Below are positions 36,744 to 45,324 of a DNA stretch of 64,000 nt, piece after piece. The notes beneath the pieces are model-generated. The model was given only the letters and a program-made list of their open reading frames with translations. It had not been told where the DNA came from and did not search any database. The DNA comes from Roseovarius albus (lineage in GTDB: Bacteria; Pseudomonadota; Alphaproteobacteria; Rhodobacterales; Rhodobacteraceae): positions 62,001-126,000 of the forward strand of contig NZ_FWFX01000010.1 of NCBI RefSeq assembly GCF_900172335.1, in the 5' to 3' direction. The translations under genes were made by a program, and so were the position numbers. How positions within the stretch are numbered: the first letter of the stretch is position 1; the number at the start of each line of letters is the position of its first letter.

Positions 36744-39113
36744 TCATGAACGTGGCCGGGTTTTCTGCGGATCATAGTGTGACAGCGGAACGACGGTGGC
36801 GGGCAGGCGTTTTTGTTGGCCGTCCAGTTTGCCGATCTCGACTTTGGTACCAACGGCGTGGTGGGTGACATCCACCCGCGCCAAAGCAATGTTCTTACCC
36901 AGCAGCGGCGAGCGCATAGAGGAGGTCACCTCGCCGATCTGCGCGCGCCCGATGTGCACGCAATCCCCATGGGCCACGTCCACTGCGCTTTCGATATCAA
37001 GGCCAACCAGTTTACGCGCAGGAGTTTCCTTGCGCCTGATCAACGCGGCGCGTCCGATGAAATCATCAGTTTTGGATTTAAGTGGCACGGTAAAACCAAT
37101 TCCAGCTTCAAACGGATCAGTCTGGTCGCTGAAGTCATAACCTGCGAAGATCAGGCCAGCCTCAATCCGAACCATATCCAACGCCTCCAGCCCCATGGGG
37201 CGAATGCCGTGCTCTTGGCCAGCATCCCAGACAGCATCAAAAACCGCGCCCGCGTGTTTCGGGTGGCAGAAGATTTCATACCCCAGCTCACCAGTGTAGC
37301 CAGTACGGCTGACGACAACAGGAACGCCTTGATCATGGCCAATGCGTGCGGGGGTGAAACGGAACCACTCCAGATCCTCGAAATTTGGCTGGTGCGGCGC
37401 GGTCCAAATGACTTTTTTAAGCAGGTTCCGGCTTTCTGGGCCCTGGACGGCGATATTGTGCTGCATGTCGGTGGAGCACCGCACCAGTACCTTGAGTCCC
37501 AGATCTTCGGCTTTTTCTCGGATCCAGTCGCCGCTATAGTCCGAGCCGCCGATCCAGCGGAAATTATCCTTGCCCAAGCGGAACACCGTGCCATCATCGA
37601 TCATGCCGCCATGTTCGTAGCACATGGCCGTATAGACCACCCCGCCGACCGGAAGGGTCTTCATGTTGCGGGTAAAGACATATTGGCACAGGGCCTCGCT
37701 ATCCGGGCCGGTGATTTCGAATTTGCGCAACGCGCTGAGATCCAGCACGACGCATTTTTGGCGGCAGGCGTGATATTCCTCGATCGGGCCAGCGATGGAG
37801 GTGCAATTGGCCAGCCAGAATCCATTATATTCGATGAAGTTTTCGGTGAACTGGGCAAAGCGGTCGTGGAAGCCTGTTTCTTTGGTCATTTTGGATTCCG
37901 CATTTGGGGTGGGACGATAGGCGATAGAGCGCTGAAAGGTTTCCGCGCCGCTGTAGACGCGCACGTGAATGTCCGTGGGGTTCCAGCCATTGGCGGCCGA
38001 GGTGTCATCTGGGCAGGCCGAACTGACACATACCAGGTCGGTCAGCGCGCGCAGCAGGACATAGTCACCGGGCCGCGACCAAGGTTCATCCGAGGTCAGC
38101 ACGCCGTGTTCATCCAGTGCAGTATTGAAGAAAAAGTTCGCAGCCATCCAGCCGGGGCGCGGGGTCACGCCATGTTCGGCCAGCGCAGAATTGAAGTTTT
38201 CCGAGCAATTGACGTGTCCGGGATAGCCGATGTCATCGTAGTATTTAGCCGTACAGGCCAGCGCAAAGGAATCGTGCCGCCCGCAAGTATCCTGGATCAC
38301 TTCGACGAGTGGGGTCATGTCCTGATCGTAGTATTTCGCGTGCAAGCCCGGCATTGCATAGTTGTGATGCAGCACAGTGCGCGTGGTGGTGACATCGAGC
38401 GGATATGCGATGCCCCTGTCCAGCTTACGGGCCGAGAAACACTGAAAGTCTGTGCACTGGCGGCCATCTAAGTCTTGAATCTGAATGTAATCTCCAGCTT
38501 TGACGAAAAACGATTCAGCCGTCGCCGAATGAACGCGGATGCTCTGCAAAGGCTCTGCCAGCGGATCCGGGAGCGAGAATTTTTGGTGCCCTTTGATGAC
38601 GGCGCGGCGCACGTAAGCCGTTAAAGGTGTTGCGGTGTTCTGCAGTTCAAAATCCATCACGTCACTAGGGGCCGCAATAATCGCGTGGCATTCGTTTTGT
38701 GCGACGAATGTTTGGGTGGTTCTCGCGGGGGTTTCTGCATCATAGAGCTTAACCGCCTTAGCCTTAGAAAGATCCAATCCGCGCGCTTTGATGCCCAATT
38801 GCAGGCCATGAAGGCTGGGGTCATTTGATGATAGCAGAGCTTGCAAGCCAACAGCTTCCCCACCATCTACTGCGCCGATCAATCCTGCATCAAAGCGACC
38901 ATCCGGGCTAGCGCAGATGATTTCACAAGGCTGCCCACCTTCGGTGTTTTCTATTTCCAGATGATCCCCCGGTTCCAGCCGGATGAGTATGGCGCTTGCA
39001 CCCTCGACCACATACCGTTCTGTGCCGGGCGGCAACGAAAAGACCGTCGGCTCTACAATGACGCTTGGTTTCGGTGGGCCGGGAATGACTTCGGGATAGT
39101 TTGAGACCAGCAT
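36744..39113 (-). CDS. tdm: Trimethylamine N-oxide demethylase (Tdm)
   Basis: 789 residues, matching the two-part build and length of Tdm proteins. The N-terminal half (to about residue 400) is a DUF1989 domain; C277 (VIQDTCGRHD), C303 (HVNCSENF) and C367 (VSSACPDD) are candidates for the metal-binding cysteines reported for Tdm. The C-terminal half is a GcvT-type tetrahydrofolate-binding domain with SRTGYTGELGYEIFC, RPMGLEALDMVRIEAGL and an aminomethyltransferase barrel at the end. Reaction: TMAO to dimethylamine and formaldehyde, the formaldehyde being captured on tetrahydrofolate. Its ATG lies three bases after the LysR stop codon, with AGGAG inside the LysR gene, so translation is coupled. 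The alternative, another DUF1989-GcvT demethylase, is unlikely given tmm next door. Confidence 0.88.
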   Translation of the reverse strand: MLVSNYPEVIPGPPKPSVIVEPTVFSLPPGTERYVVEGASAILIRLEPGDHLEIENTEGGQPCEIICASPDGRFDAGLIGAVDGGEAVGLQALLSSNDPSLHGLQLGIKARGLDLSKAKAVKLYDAETPARTTQTFVAQNECHAIIAAPSDVMDFELQNTATPLTAYVRRAVIKGHQKFSLPDPLAEPLQSIRVHSATAESFFVKAGDYIQIQDLDGRQCTDFQCFSARKLDRGIAYPLDVTTTRTVLHHNYAMPGLHAKYYDQDMTPLVEVIQDTCGRHDSFALACTAKYYDDIGYPGHVNCSENFNSALAEHGVTPRPGWMAANFFFNTALDEHGVLTSDEPWSRPGDYVLLRALTDLVCVSSACPDDTSAANGWNPTDIHVRVYSGAETFQRSIAYRPTPNAESKMTKETGFHDRFAQFTENFIEYNGFWLANCTSIAGPIEEYHACRQKCVVLDLSALRKFEITGPDSEALCQYVFTRNMKTLPVGGVVYTAMCYEHGGMIDDGTVFRLGKDNFRWIGGSDYSGDWIREKAEDLGLKVLVRCSTDMQHNIAVQGPESRNLLKKVIWTAPHQPNFEDLEWFRFTPARIGHDQGVPVVVSRTGYTGELGYEIFCHPKHAGAVFDAVWDAGQEHGIRPMGLEALDMVRIEAGLIFAGYDFSDQTDPFEAGIGFTVPLKSKTDDFIGRAALIRRKETPARKLVGLDIESAVDVAHGDCVHIGRAQIGEVTSSMRSPLLGKNIALARVDVTHHAVGTKVEIGKLDGQQKRLPATVVPLSHYDPQKTRPRS

Positions 39114-39116
39114 GGA

Positions 39117-40181
39117 TTACATCTCCTGAGCGGAGCCGGTGGTGGCCTGTTTGGCATCACCAATTTGGCAGTTGTTTTTGCGCCTTTGCGCAGAGGGGCG
39201 CAGTGTTGCGTCAGGGCCGTCATATCGTTTGCGACCAGCGCTGAGGCGAAGCAACCACTCCTTGATGATGCGTTTTTCGGGGAAGGAGTCGCGCCGCGGG
39301 TTGCTGAGCAGATAGTAGGCAGCTCCGGTCCGCATTGATGTATCACCCGTGGGTCGAACCAAGGCGCCACTGTCCAAGAGTGCATCAACCAGATGCGCCG
39401 ATCCCAAGGCAACACCCAGTCCTTCGACGGCCGCTTGTACCGACAAGGGGCAGGTGTTGACGATCATCACGTTATCCATGGGGAATGTCGGATGACCGGT
39501 GCTGCGAAGCCATGTGTCCCATGTCATTGAACCAGAACGCGGATTTTCGACATCAATCAGATCCAGTTGCAGCAACGCTGCCGGGTCTGCGGCTTCGGGG
39601 TGGCACCGCAGATAATCAGGGCTGCACACCGGAAAGACTGTTTCTCCAAAAAGAAACTGCGCTTCATATCCGGGCCAGTGTCCGTCACCACGCGCGATAA
39701 TCAGATCCATCGCCTCCGACATGCAGTCGGCGGTGTAATCAGAGGCGGTTACTGAGACACGAATGCGCCCTATGGTGTTGTTGAATTTGCATAGCTGCGG
39801 CGTCAACCACAAGGACGCGACAGAGTTGGGTGCCGCCAGTGAGACAGGATTTGCCAAATACTGAGTGGGCATGTCCCGGCTGACATCACGCAGTAGATCC
39901 AGAGATTGTTCTGCAGCAGCGAGCAAGACCGTGCCCTTTTGAGTGAGCGAGATTGAGCGTTGCCTACGGATAAACAGAGGCATGTCATAGTATTTTTCCA
40001 AATACCGAACTTTGCGACGAATTGTTGTCTCGGAAAGGTTCAGAGCCTCGCTGGCCTGCGCAAAGTCTTGCGTCTTTGCGGCGGCCTCAAATGCCAACAG
40101 ATAATCCATCGCCGGTAAGGCTTTGGCGGGGTTCGCCGCCTCAATTGGCTTGCTGGATGTGACGGTAGTTTGCGATGCCAT
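39117..40181 (-). CDS. LysR family regulator inside the tmm-tdm operon
   Basis: 354 residues. Winged helix-turn-helix at about residues 26-85 (LAFEAAAKTQDFAQASEALN, then LSETTIRRKVRYLEKYYDMP and PLFIRRQRSISLTQKG), followed by the LysR effector domain (VCSPDYLRC; SAHLVDALLDSGALV). The last 40 residues are a basic, low-complexity extension beyond the usual family length. It is placed between tmm and tdm in the same direction and is coupled to tdm, so it should be made together with the enzymes. Probable role: sensing trimethylamine, TMAO or a product and setting operon expression. Confidence 0.85.
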   Translation of the reverse strand: MASQTTVTSSKPIEAANPAKALPAMDYLLAFEAAAKTQDFAQASEALNLSETTIRRKVRYLEKYYDMPLFIRRQRSISLTQKGTVLLAAAEQSLDLLRDVSRDMPTQYLANPVSLAAPNSVASLWLTPQLCKFNNTIGRIRVSVTASDYTADCMSEAMDLIIARGDGHWPGYEAQFLFGETVFPVCSPDYLRCHPEAADPAALLQLDLIDVENPRSGSMTWDTWLRSTGHPTFPMDNVMIVNTCPLSVQAAVEGLGVALGSAHLVDALLDSGALVRPTGDTSMRTGAAYYLLSNPRRDSFPEKRIIKEWLLRLSAGRKRYDGPDATLRPSAQRRKNNCQIGDAKQATTGSAQEM

Positions 40182-40224
40182 GATTGAACACCTGAATGGG
40201 AAAGCCGTTTCGACGAGGTGGGGT

Positions 40225-40255
40225 GGGCAGCAGACGGAAGGGGTTTCTGCTGCCC
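40225..40255 (-). promoter_or_regulatory. Intercistronic hairpin between tmm and lysR
   Basis: A perfect 10-bp inverted repeat (GGGCAGCAGA / TCTGCTGCCC) with an 11-base loop lies in the 93-base gap after tmm. On the reverse strand no U-tract follows, so it is not a standard terminator. It may stabilise the 3' end of the tmm message or partly attenuate lysR-tdm, giving more monooxygenase than demethylase. The effect is inferred. Confidence 0.5.
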
Positions 40256-40274
40256 TGCACTGGCTTGTCAGTGC

Positions 40275-41624
40275 TTAATTTTGAAGGTAGGCGATCATGC
40301 TGTCGTCCAGTGCTTCTTTCCAAGGCGTATGGTGCACAGGGGCCATAGTGCCCGTGATGACCGACTTGTAGCGGTTGTTGCGGAAGCCCATGATGTCTTC
40401 GGCCTTGTGCCTTTTCCATTCAAAGAAGGCTTCGCAGGCGCCATCGATATCAAAGCTTGGGTAATCCGTCTCGGACACCAGCTCTTTAACGTAATCTGCC
40501 TGATAGCGAATTGCGTATTTCACGTCGTCATCAGCTTCTTCGCGTGTTTCGCGTTCTTTTACATCAGCGAGCATCTCGGTTTTTGAAACGTCTGAGATGT
40601 CGATCTTGCCCAGAATGGCATCGCGCACCCACCAGGCCTGCGCATCGAACATGTTGAAGGTGAACCACTGATCCTGCATTCCCAGATAGAACATCTTGGG
40701 GTTATGGACATAGACAACGCCCTTGTAGAGATCGGCCGAGGCCAGCCGGTTGGCCGTTTTCAGGCGCAGATCATCGGGCAGGAAGTTGAAGAAATGTTTG
40801 TAGCCGGTGCACAGGATGATCGCGTCGACGTCCTTGGTGGTGCCGTCCGAGAAGTGAATGGTGTTGCCACTGACCTTTTCCATCGCTGGCTTTTCTTCCC
40901 AGTTGTCAGGCCATTTGAAGCCCATGGGTGCCGTGCGATAGCAGCTCGTGACGGTTTTGGCGCCGTATTTCCAGCATTGCGATCCGATGTCCTCGGCCGA
41001 GTAGGACGAGCCAACAACCAGAATGTCCTTGCCTGCGAATTCGCGTGCGTCGCGGAAGTCATGGGCATGTACAAGGCGGCCGTTGAAGGATTCGAAACCT
41101 TCGTAATAGGGCACATTCGGAGTTGAGAAGTGGCCCGATGCGCAGATCACGTGGTCGAACTCTTCTGTCGATGTACTGTCGAGATTGTGATCATGCACGG
41201 TGATAGTGAACTTGCTGCTGTCTGTATCGTAGCTGACCCAGCGTACGGCGTGATTAAATCGGATCCAGTCTCGGACATTGGCCTTGAGCACGCGACCTTC
41301 GATATAGTCGAACAACACGGCACGTGGCGGATAAGAAGCGATTTGTTTGCCGAAATGTTCCTCGAACGAGTAGTCGGCGAACTCGAGGCCTTCTTTCGGG
41401 CCGTTGGACCACAGGTAGCGATACATCGAGCAGTGCACCGGTTCACCATTTTCATCTAGGCCAGTGCGCCATGTGTAATTCCATAGCCCACCCCAATTGT
41501 CTTGTTTCTCGTAACAGACGATTTCGGGGATCTCTTCGCCCTTCGCCGCAGCGGATTGGAAGGCACGCAGCTGTGCCAGGCCTGATGGTCCGGCTCCGAT
41601 AATGGCGATACGCTTATTGGTCAT
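40275..41624 (-). CDS. tmm: Trimethylamine monooxygenase (flavin-containing)
   Basis: 449 residues, the usual length of bacterial Tmm. FAD-binding [11 protein letters not shown] near the N-terminus; the FMO signature [18 protein letters not shown]-binding [20 protein letters not shown]; and the [15 protein letters not shown] motif near the C-terminus. The stretches [14 protein letters not shown] and [20 protein letters not shown] are those of the Methylophaga/Roseovarius enzymes. It oxidises trimethylamine to TMAO with O2 and NADPH in the cytoplasm and can also act on dimethyl sulfide. First gene of the tmm-lysR-tdm unit. ATG with a GGAGAAAA ribosome site. This is the best-supported function in the window together with UXS. 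Confidence 0.92.
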   Translation of the reverse strand: MTNKRIAIIGAGPSGLAQLRAFQSAAAKGEEIPEIVCYEKQDNWGGLWNYTWRTGLDENGEPVHCSMYRYLWSNGPKEGLEFADYSFEEHFGKQIASYPPRAVLFDYIEGRVLKANVRDWIRFNHAVRWVSYDTDSSKFTITVHDHNLDSTSTEEFDHVICASGHFSTPNVPYYEGFESFNGRLVHAHDFRDAREFAGKDILVVGSSYSAEDIGSQCWKYGAKTVTSCYRTAPMGFKWPDNWEEKPAMEKVSGNTIHFSDGTTKDVDAIILCTGYKHFFNFLPDDLRLKTANRLASADLYKGVVYVHNPKMFYLGMQDQWFTFNMFDAQAWWVRDAILGKIDISDVSKTEMLADVKERETREEADDDVKYAIRYQADYVKELVSETDYPSFDIDGACEAFFEWKRHKAEDIMGFRNNRYKSVITGTMAPVHHTPWKEALDDSMIAYLQN

Positions 41625-41774
41625 CGTTTTCTCCGTGTTGGTTTTTATTGGTTCTATTGGTTTAGACCAGTTGATGATATTTGGTACCTCAGAGTCAAGT
41701 TATTTTCTCAGCAGGAAAGATATTTCCGCAGCAGAAAAGCGATACAGGGTTGTCATCATTTGGTTTTGACTTGA
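41625..41774. promoter_or_regulatory. Divergent control region of tmm and the binding-protein gene
   Basis: About 150 bases. Close to the tmm start is an imperfect palindrome TGGTTTAGACCA (41658-41669) next to repeated ATTGGT elements (41647 and 41656), a plausible operator for the LysR or GntR regulator nearby. Further in, TTTCCGCAGCAGAAAAG and TTTTCTCAGCAGGAAAG form a short direct repeat (YTCAGCAGRAAAG-like, about 41703-41740). Promoter boxes cannot be fixed by eye. Confidence 0.4.
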
Positions 41775-41798
41775 TTGGTTGGAGTGGTAGAAAGAGGC

Positions 41799-43088
41799 AT
41801 GCTCACGTCTAGCTTCGCCTACCGCATCGCCATGTCATCCCTACTTCCGAATGATCAGGTCGGGACGGATGAAGTCATAAAAATTGGGTTTCTAGCCCCT
41901 CTGTCGGGGGATGTGAGCTCTTGGGGATTGCCAGGTCTAAATGGTTGCCGGTTGTGGCAGGATTGGTTGAACCAGGCAGGTGGTTTGCTGATCGGAGCAC
42001 GCCGGTATCCAGTTGAAATCGTTCCGTTTGACTGCGGGTATGATGCGGACCGGGCGATGGCGGGTGCGCGGCATTTGGTTCAGTCCGAAAACGTCAAGCT
42101 GTTGATGATGCTGGGCGGGGACACACTAACAAAAGCGCGCAGGTTTCTAACTGAAAACAAGGTGTTAACTTCGACCTTACTGCCCAGCGACCTGTCCCCG
42201 GACACGCGATACCTGATTTCCCCGTCCGAAGTTCATCCGCTTTATAACGTCACTGGCGTGGATTGGTTGGCGCGCAAACACAAGTCGGTGCGCCGCGTGG
42301 CTCTGTGCAGTCAGAAAGATGCGCTTGGTCTGCCATCCATCGCAACCTATCGTGCCGCGTTCGAGGCGGCGGGGATCGACGTGGTCAAGGACGTGCTTTA
42401 CGATCCCGAAGAAACCGACGTCGCAGGCATTGTACAGCCGATGCTGGACGCGAAACCAGATCTGGTGTGCTGGTGTACCAGTTACACACCAATGGTTAAC
42501 GCAATGACCGAATATGCTCATGCGCAGGATTATGGCGGCAAAATCATGTCCTGTACGATGGATGACTATCGGCAACTTGTTGCGAGGACCTCGGTGGATT
42601 TCATGGAAGGAACCATTTTCCAATTCCCCGATTTCGATGACCCTAAGTTGGCCAAAAATGCGACATTTGTGAACAAACCAAGTTCTTTTTTCAAAGAATA
42701 CAATGCCCGCTATCCCGGCACTTGGAGCGCAGTAAGCTGGGAATATGTTGCGATTTTAGATATCTGGCATGCGGCTGTTGAAAAGGTGGCCTCGGTACAT
42801 CCTGTTTCCGTTATGGCAACGATGAAGCAGATGGATCCGGTGACCCATGCTTTTGGCCCGGCACGTTGGTGGGGTGAAAGTGTGTTTGGCATTGATAATG
42901 CGCTGATCGGGGATTGGCCGGTGGTCACGATCAAGTCCGGCAAAGCGCGCATTGCAGAGTTTGTGTCCATTTCGGATTGGTTGGACAACCATGAAAAACT
43001 GTTCCGCCACCACATGAAGCAGATGGGGCAACTTTGGCAACAGCGCATTGAAAACCCTGAACAAATCGCCAGTGCCGTGTTTGGCTAA
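41799..43088 (+). CDS. Periplasmic-binding-fold protein without clear signal peptide (AmiC/FmdD-like)
   Basis: About 430 residues. The body is a Peripla_BP_6 type fold: IKIGFLAPLSGDVSSWGLPG, LMMLGGDTLTKARRF, WLARKHKSVRRVALCSQKDA, and a C-terminal SWEYVAILDIWHAA. The start is uncertain (TTG 41775, GTG 41784, ATG 41799 or ATG 41832), but none gives a classical signal peptide or lipobox. No ABC permease genes adjoin it. Known relatives without export, such as AmiC, act as cytoplasmic ligand sensors. It is divergent from tmm, so it may sense an amine or amide in the cytoplasm, or be an orphan binding protein. Function is inference. Confidence 0.65.
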   Translation: MLTSSFAYRIAMSSLLPNDQVGTDEVIKIGFLAPLSGDVSSWGLPGLNGCRLWQDWLNQAGGLLIGARRYPVEIVPFDCGYDADRAMAGARHLVQSENVKLLMMLGGDTLTKARRFLTENKVLTSTLLPSDLSPDTRYLISPSEVHPLYNVTGVDWLARKHKSVRRVALCSQKDALGLPSIATYRAAFEAAGIDVVKDVLYDPEETDVAGIVQPMLDAKPDLVCWCTSYTPMVNAMTEYAHAQDYGGKIMSCTMDDYRQLVARTSVDFMEGTIFQFPDFDDPKLAKNATFVNKPSSFFKEYNARYPGTWSAVSWEYVAILDIWHAAVEKVASVHPVSVMATMKQMDPVTHAFGPARWWGESVFGIDNALIGDWPVVTIKSGKARIAEFVSISDWLDNHEKLFRHHMKQMGQLWQQRIENPEQIASAVFG

Positions 43089-43102
43089 CGCGGGGTGCGT
43101 TC

Positions 43103-43822
43103 TTAGCTTTCATGCATGAAAAGCTTTTGTTCTTCGACAAGATGTAGCTTGGTAATCTCAACCGCGGCCTCGAGATCACGCGTGGCAATCGCATTGAACA
43201 ACGAATTGAATCGCGTCTGAAAATCCTGAATGCGATCTGGCGTCAGGTGTTTGCGCATCAATGCTGCTCGGAAGCTCTGCCGACAGACCTCGATCATCAT
43301 CTCATAACAGGATTCCAAAAGCGGATTTCGCGTGGCCTGCGCAATCTGCCGATAGAATTCTTCTTCAAGCCGGATGAACTCATTCAGATCCGTGCGAACG
43401 GCTTCGATCTGGGCGATGGTTTGTGACAGCCGTTCCAGCTGCTTTGGAGTCATATTCATCACCGCCAGCCGGGTCATTTCCGGCTCGATGATGGACCGCA
43501 CGATCAAGTGGTCCAGTGGACTGGACCGCTCTCCGACTGATCCGGGAATCGGGGCTTCGACCTGCTCGGTTTGGAAGATCACAAAACTGCCGCTGCCCTG
43601 ACGGCGGCGGATCATCTTGCGCATTTCCAGAACATCCAACGCCTCGCGCACCGTGTTGCGTGAAACGCCAAGCTCAGCGGCAAGGGCCCGTTCACTGGGC
43701 AATCTTGAATCTGTAGGGTATTCGCCTGACTGTATGCGGGCGAACAGCGTGCCCATTACGATACGAACGGTTTCGCCGATTGCCGATGCTTCGGGCAAAT
43801 CCGCATTTATTGTCTGGCTCAT
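43103..43822 (-). CDS. GntR family regulator, FadR/FCD type
   Basis: 239 residues. Winged HTH at about 25-85 (YPTDSRLPSERALAAELGVS, RNTVREALDVLEMRKMIRRR QGSGSFV) and an FCD effector domain (IRSIIEPEMTRLAVMNM; FIRLEEEFYRQIAQATRNPL; FNAIATRDLEAAVEITKLHL) with the histidine/aspartate pattern for a metal and a carboxylate ligand. It is tail-to-tail with the binding-protein gene, 14 bases apart, and has its own direction with the Amt-like gene, separated by a terminator. Likely controls one of the flanking transport or oxidation units. Confidence 0.88.
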   Translation of the reverse strand: MSQTINADLPEASAIGETVRIVMGTLFARIQSGEYPTDSRLPSERALAAELGVSRNTVREALDVLEMRKMIRRRQGSGSFVIFQTEQVEAPIPGSVGERSSPLDHLIVRSIIEPEMTRLAVMNMTPKQLERLSQTIAQIEAVRTDLNEFIRLEEEFYRQIAQATRNPLLESCYEMMIEVCRQSFRAALMRKHLTPDRIQDFQTRFNSLFNAIATRDLEAAVEITKLHLVEEQKLFMHES

Positions 43823-43897
43823 TCAGTGCTCCGCCGCCCTTTGGCGTCTCTTTGGACTCCACCTTAGAACACGCAGTGTCCGAAGTTCAAGCAACCC

Positions 43898-43934
43898 ATC
43901 AAAAAGGCCCCGCCAAGATATGGTCGGGGCCTTT
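43898..43934 (-). terminator. Intrinsic terminator of the Amt-like gene
   Basis: AAAGGCCCCG (43903-43912) pairs perfectly with CGGGGCCTTT (43925-43934), with a 12-base loop. On the reverse strand the stem is followed by TTTTT. It lies 26 bases past the Amt-like stop codon and isolates that gene from the GntR gene. Confidence 0.88.
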
Positions 43935-43959
43935 GACTTCGTTCAGGTCATACGCGTGA

Positions 43960-45324
43960 TCAGGCGCTGTCGGCGTGAGTGACCACATCGGGTTGCAGAT
44001 CCCAGAACTTCTGGTCGAGCCCATCAATCTGATCGTCTTCATCGATCCGCAGGCCAACCGTTCTTTCCAGAATGAAGGACAAGATCATGGCAGTGACAAT
44101 GCCGGTGCCGATGCAAGTGGCAACACCAGCAACCTGCATGATGAGTGAGATTTCACCGTGCTGGAAGGCATAGGCGCCTTCTTCAACACCGAAGTAGCCA
44201 CCACGTGGTGTGCCTGCCTTGAAGATGCCCAGGACCAGCATGCCAAAGGTGCCGCAACCCAAGAACAGTGGGAACAGCTTGTGCTCATCCACGCCGCGTT
44301 TGAGCGTGAATTCATACACGATATAGGCCACGAAGGGTGCCGCGAGCCCGACAACGAAGGCTTGCCATGGCAGGTAGACGTCAAAGCCAGAAGCCCCTGC
44401 AACATACCCCGCTAGCGGGCCAAGCAGTGTGTAGGCATAATTGCCTGATTTATAGGCGATAATCAGACCAGTGATCGCACCACCAGCCCAGACCAAAGCG
44501 TAGTTGTTGATGGATACACCAACGCTTGTATCGGCCATCGTGACGCTGACGGCCAGCGCTTCTGGATCAAAGAAGAAGAGGCAAGACAGGATCACCATCG
44601 GCAGGCCGGCGAAGATCAAAAGCAACCCTGGGGCGCACAGGCCGATGCTGGGTGCAAGATAAGCGGACACGCGTGGATGAGGCTCCATCATACCGGGGCG
44701 TGCGCCGAGTTTTGGTGTGAAGACCAAGGCCATACCGGCGGGGAAGAGGTACACAAAACCTACGCCGAAAAAGTCGTGGAACCCGGCGTTGGTCAAAGGA
44801 CCCACAGAGCCCCATGTTGCGTAGCTAAGTGCAGAAGATACAATGGCGGCCACAATGCAAGTGATGAAATAGGCTGAGGCTTTCATTCTCTCAGAGACCG
44901 AGAAATGCAGCAGGATATTGATAATCCCGGCGAAGGTGGCCAGGAAGAAGATGAAGATCTGGAATGTGTTCAAACCGGGAAAGGTCCCAGGATCAGTATG
45001 ATGCGCTAAGGCGTTTGTCATGTTGCCACCGATCCACCAATCCTTGATGGAATCCATCATGGTCGCCCCTTCCATGATGTAATATTGTCCCGCCCAAAGA
45101 CCAAAACCCACGACGTAGTAAGTGGCAAAACCAAGGAAAAACCCCAGCGTCTTTTCGATGGTTGAATTGAACAGGTTCTTGCGCCGGGCGGTTCCGGCAT
45201 CGATCAGCAAGAGGCCGACCACAACCAGTATCGCCCCGACCGTTCCTGAGGCATATAGAATGTTTTGGACTAGCGAATTTAGTGTGACTTGTCCTGCGTG
45301 TATCGCGCTCACGTCGAGAGTCAT
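43960..45324 (-). CDS. Amt/Mep-fold transporter-like protein lacking both pore histidines
   Basis: 454 residues, 11 or so membrane segments. Amt landmarks are present: SERMKASAYF after segment three or four, TWGSVGPLTNAGFHDFFGVG with the conserved D184, GGAITGLIIAYKSGNYAYTL LGPLAGYVAGASG, and the C-terminal TVGLRIDEDDQIDGLD tail like that of AmtB. However, the two pore histidines of the family appear replaced: the position of AmtB H168 is Y192 (FVYLFPAG instead of VVHINA) and that of H318 is about L355 (FLGCGTFG instead of VHGVCG). Such a protein may move a methylated amine or act as a sensor rather than as a normal ammonium channel. It lies near the tmm-tdm operon, alone between two terminator-like borders. 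Confidence 0.8.
   Translation of the reverse strand: MTLDVSAIHAGQVTLNSLVQNILYASGTVGAILVVVGLLLIDAGTARRKNLFNSTIEKTLGFFLGFATYYVVGFGLWAGQYYIMEGATMMDSIKDWWIGGNMTNALAHHTDPGTFPGLNTFQIFIFFLATFAGIINILLHFSVSERMKASAYFITCIVAAIVSSALSYATWGSVGPLTNAGFHDFFGVGFVYLFPAGMALVFTPKLGARPGMMEPHPRVSAYLAPSIGLCAPGLLLIFAGLPMVILSCLFFFDPEALAVSVTMADTSVGVSINNYALVWAGGAITGLIIAYKSGNYAYTLLGPLAGYVAGASGFDVYLPWQAFVVGLAAPFVAYIVYEFTLKRGVDEHKLFPLFLGCGTFGMLVLGIFKAGTPRGGYFGVEEGAYAFQHGEISLIMQVAGVATCIGTGIVTAMILSFILERTVGLRIDEDDQIDGLDQKFWDLQPDVVTHADSA

Noticed and set aside
36813..38471. Plus-strand open frame of 552 codons opposite tdm
   Set aside because: Tdm on the other strand has clear DUF1989 and GcvT motifs; the long opposite frame shows no family feature and no ribosome site.
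41799..43088. Calling this the TMAO-binding protein TmoX
   Set aside because: TmoX is a glycine-betaine-type (ProX/OpuAC) binding protein with ABC partners; this one is Peripla_BP_6-like without export signal or permease genes.
43960..45324. Plain annotation as an ammonium transporter
   Set aside because: Overall fold fits, but both pore histidines appear replaced, so the normal function should not be assumed.
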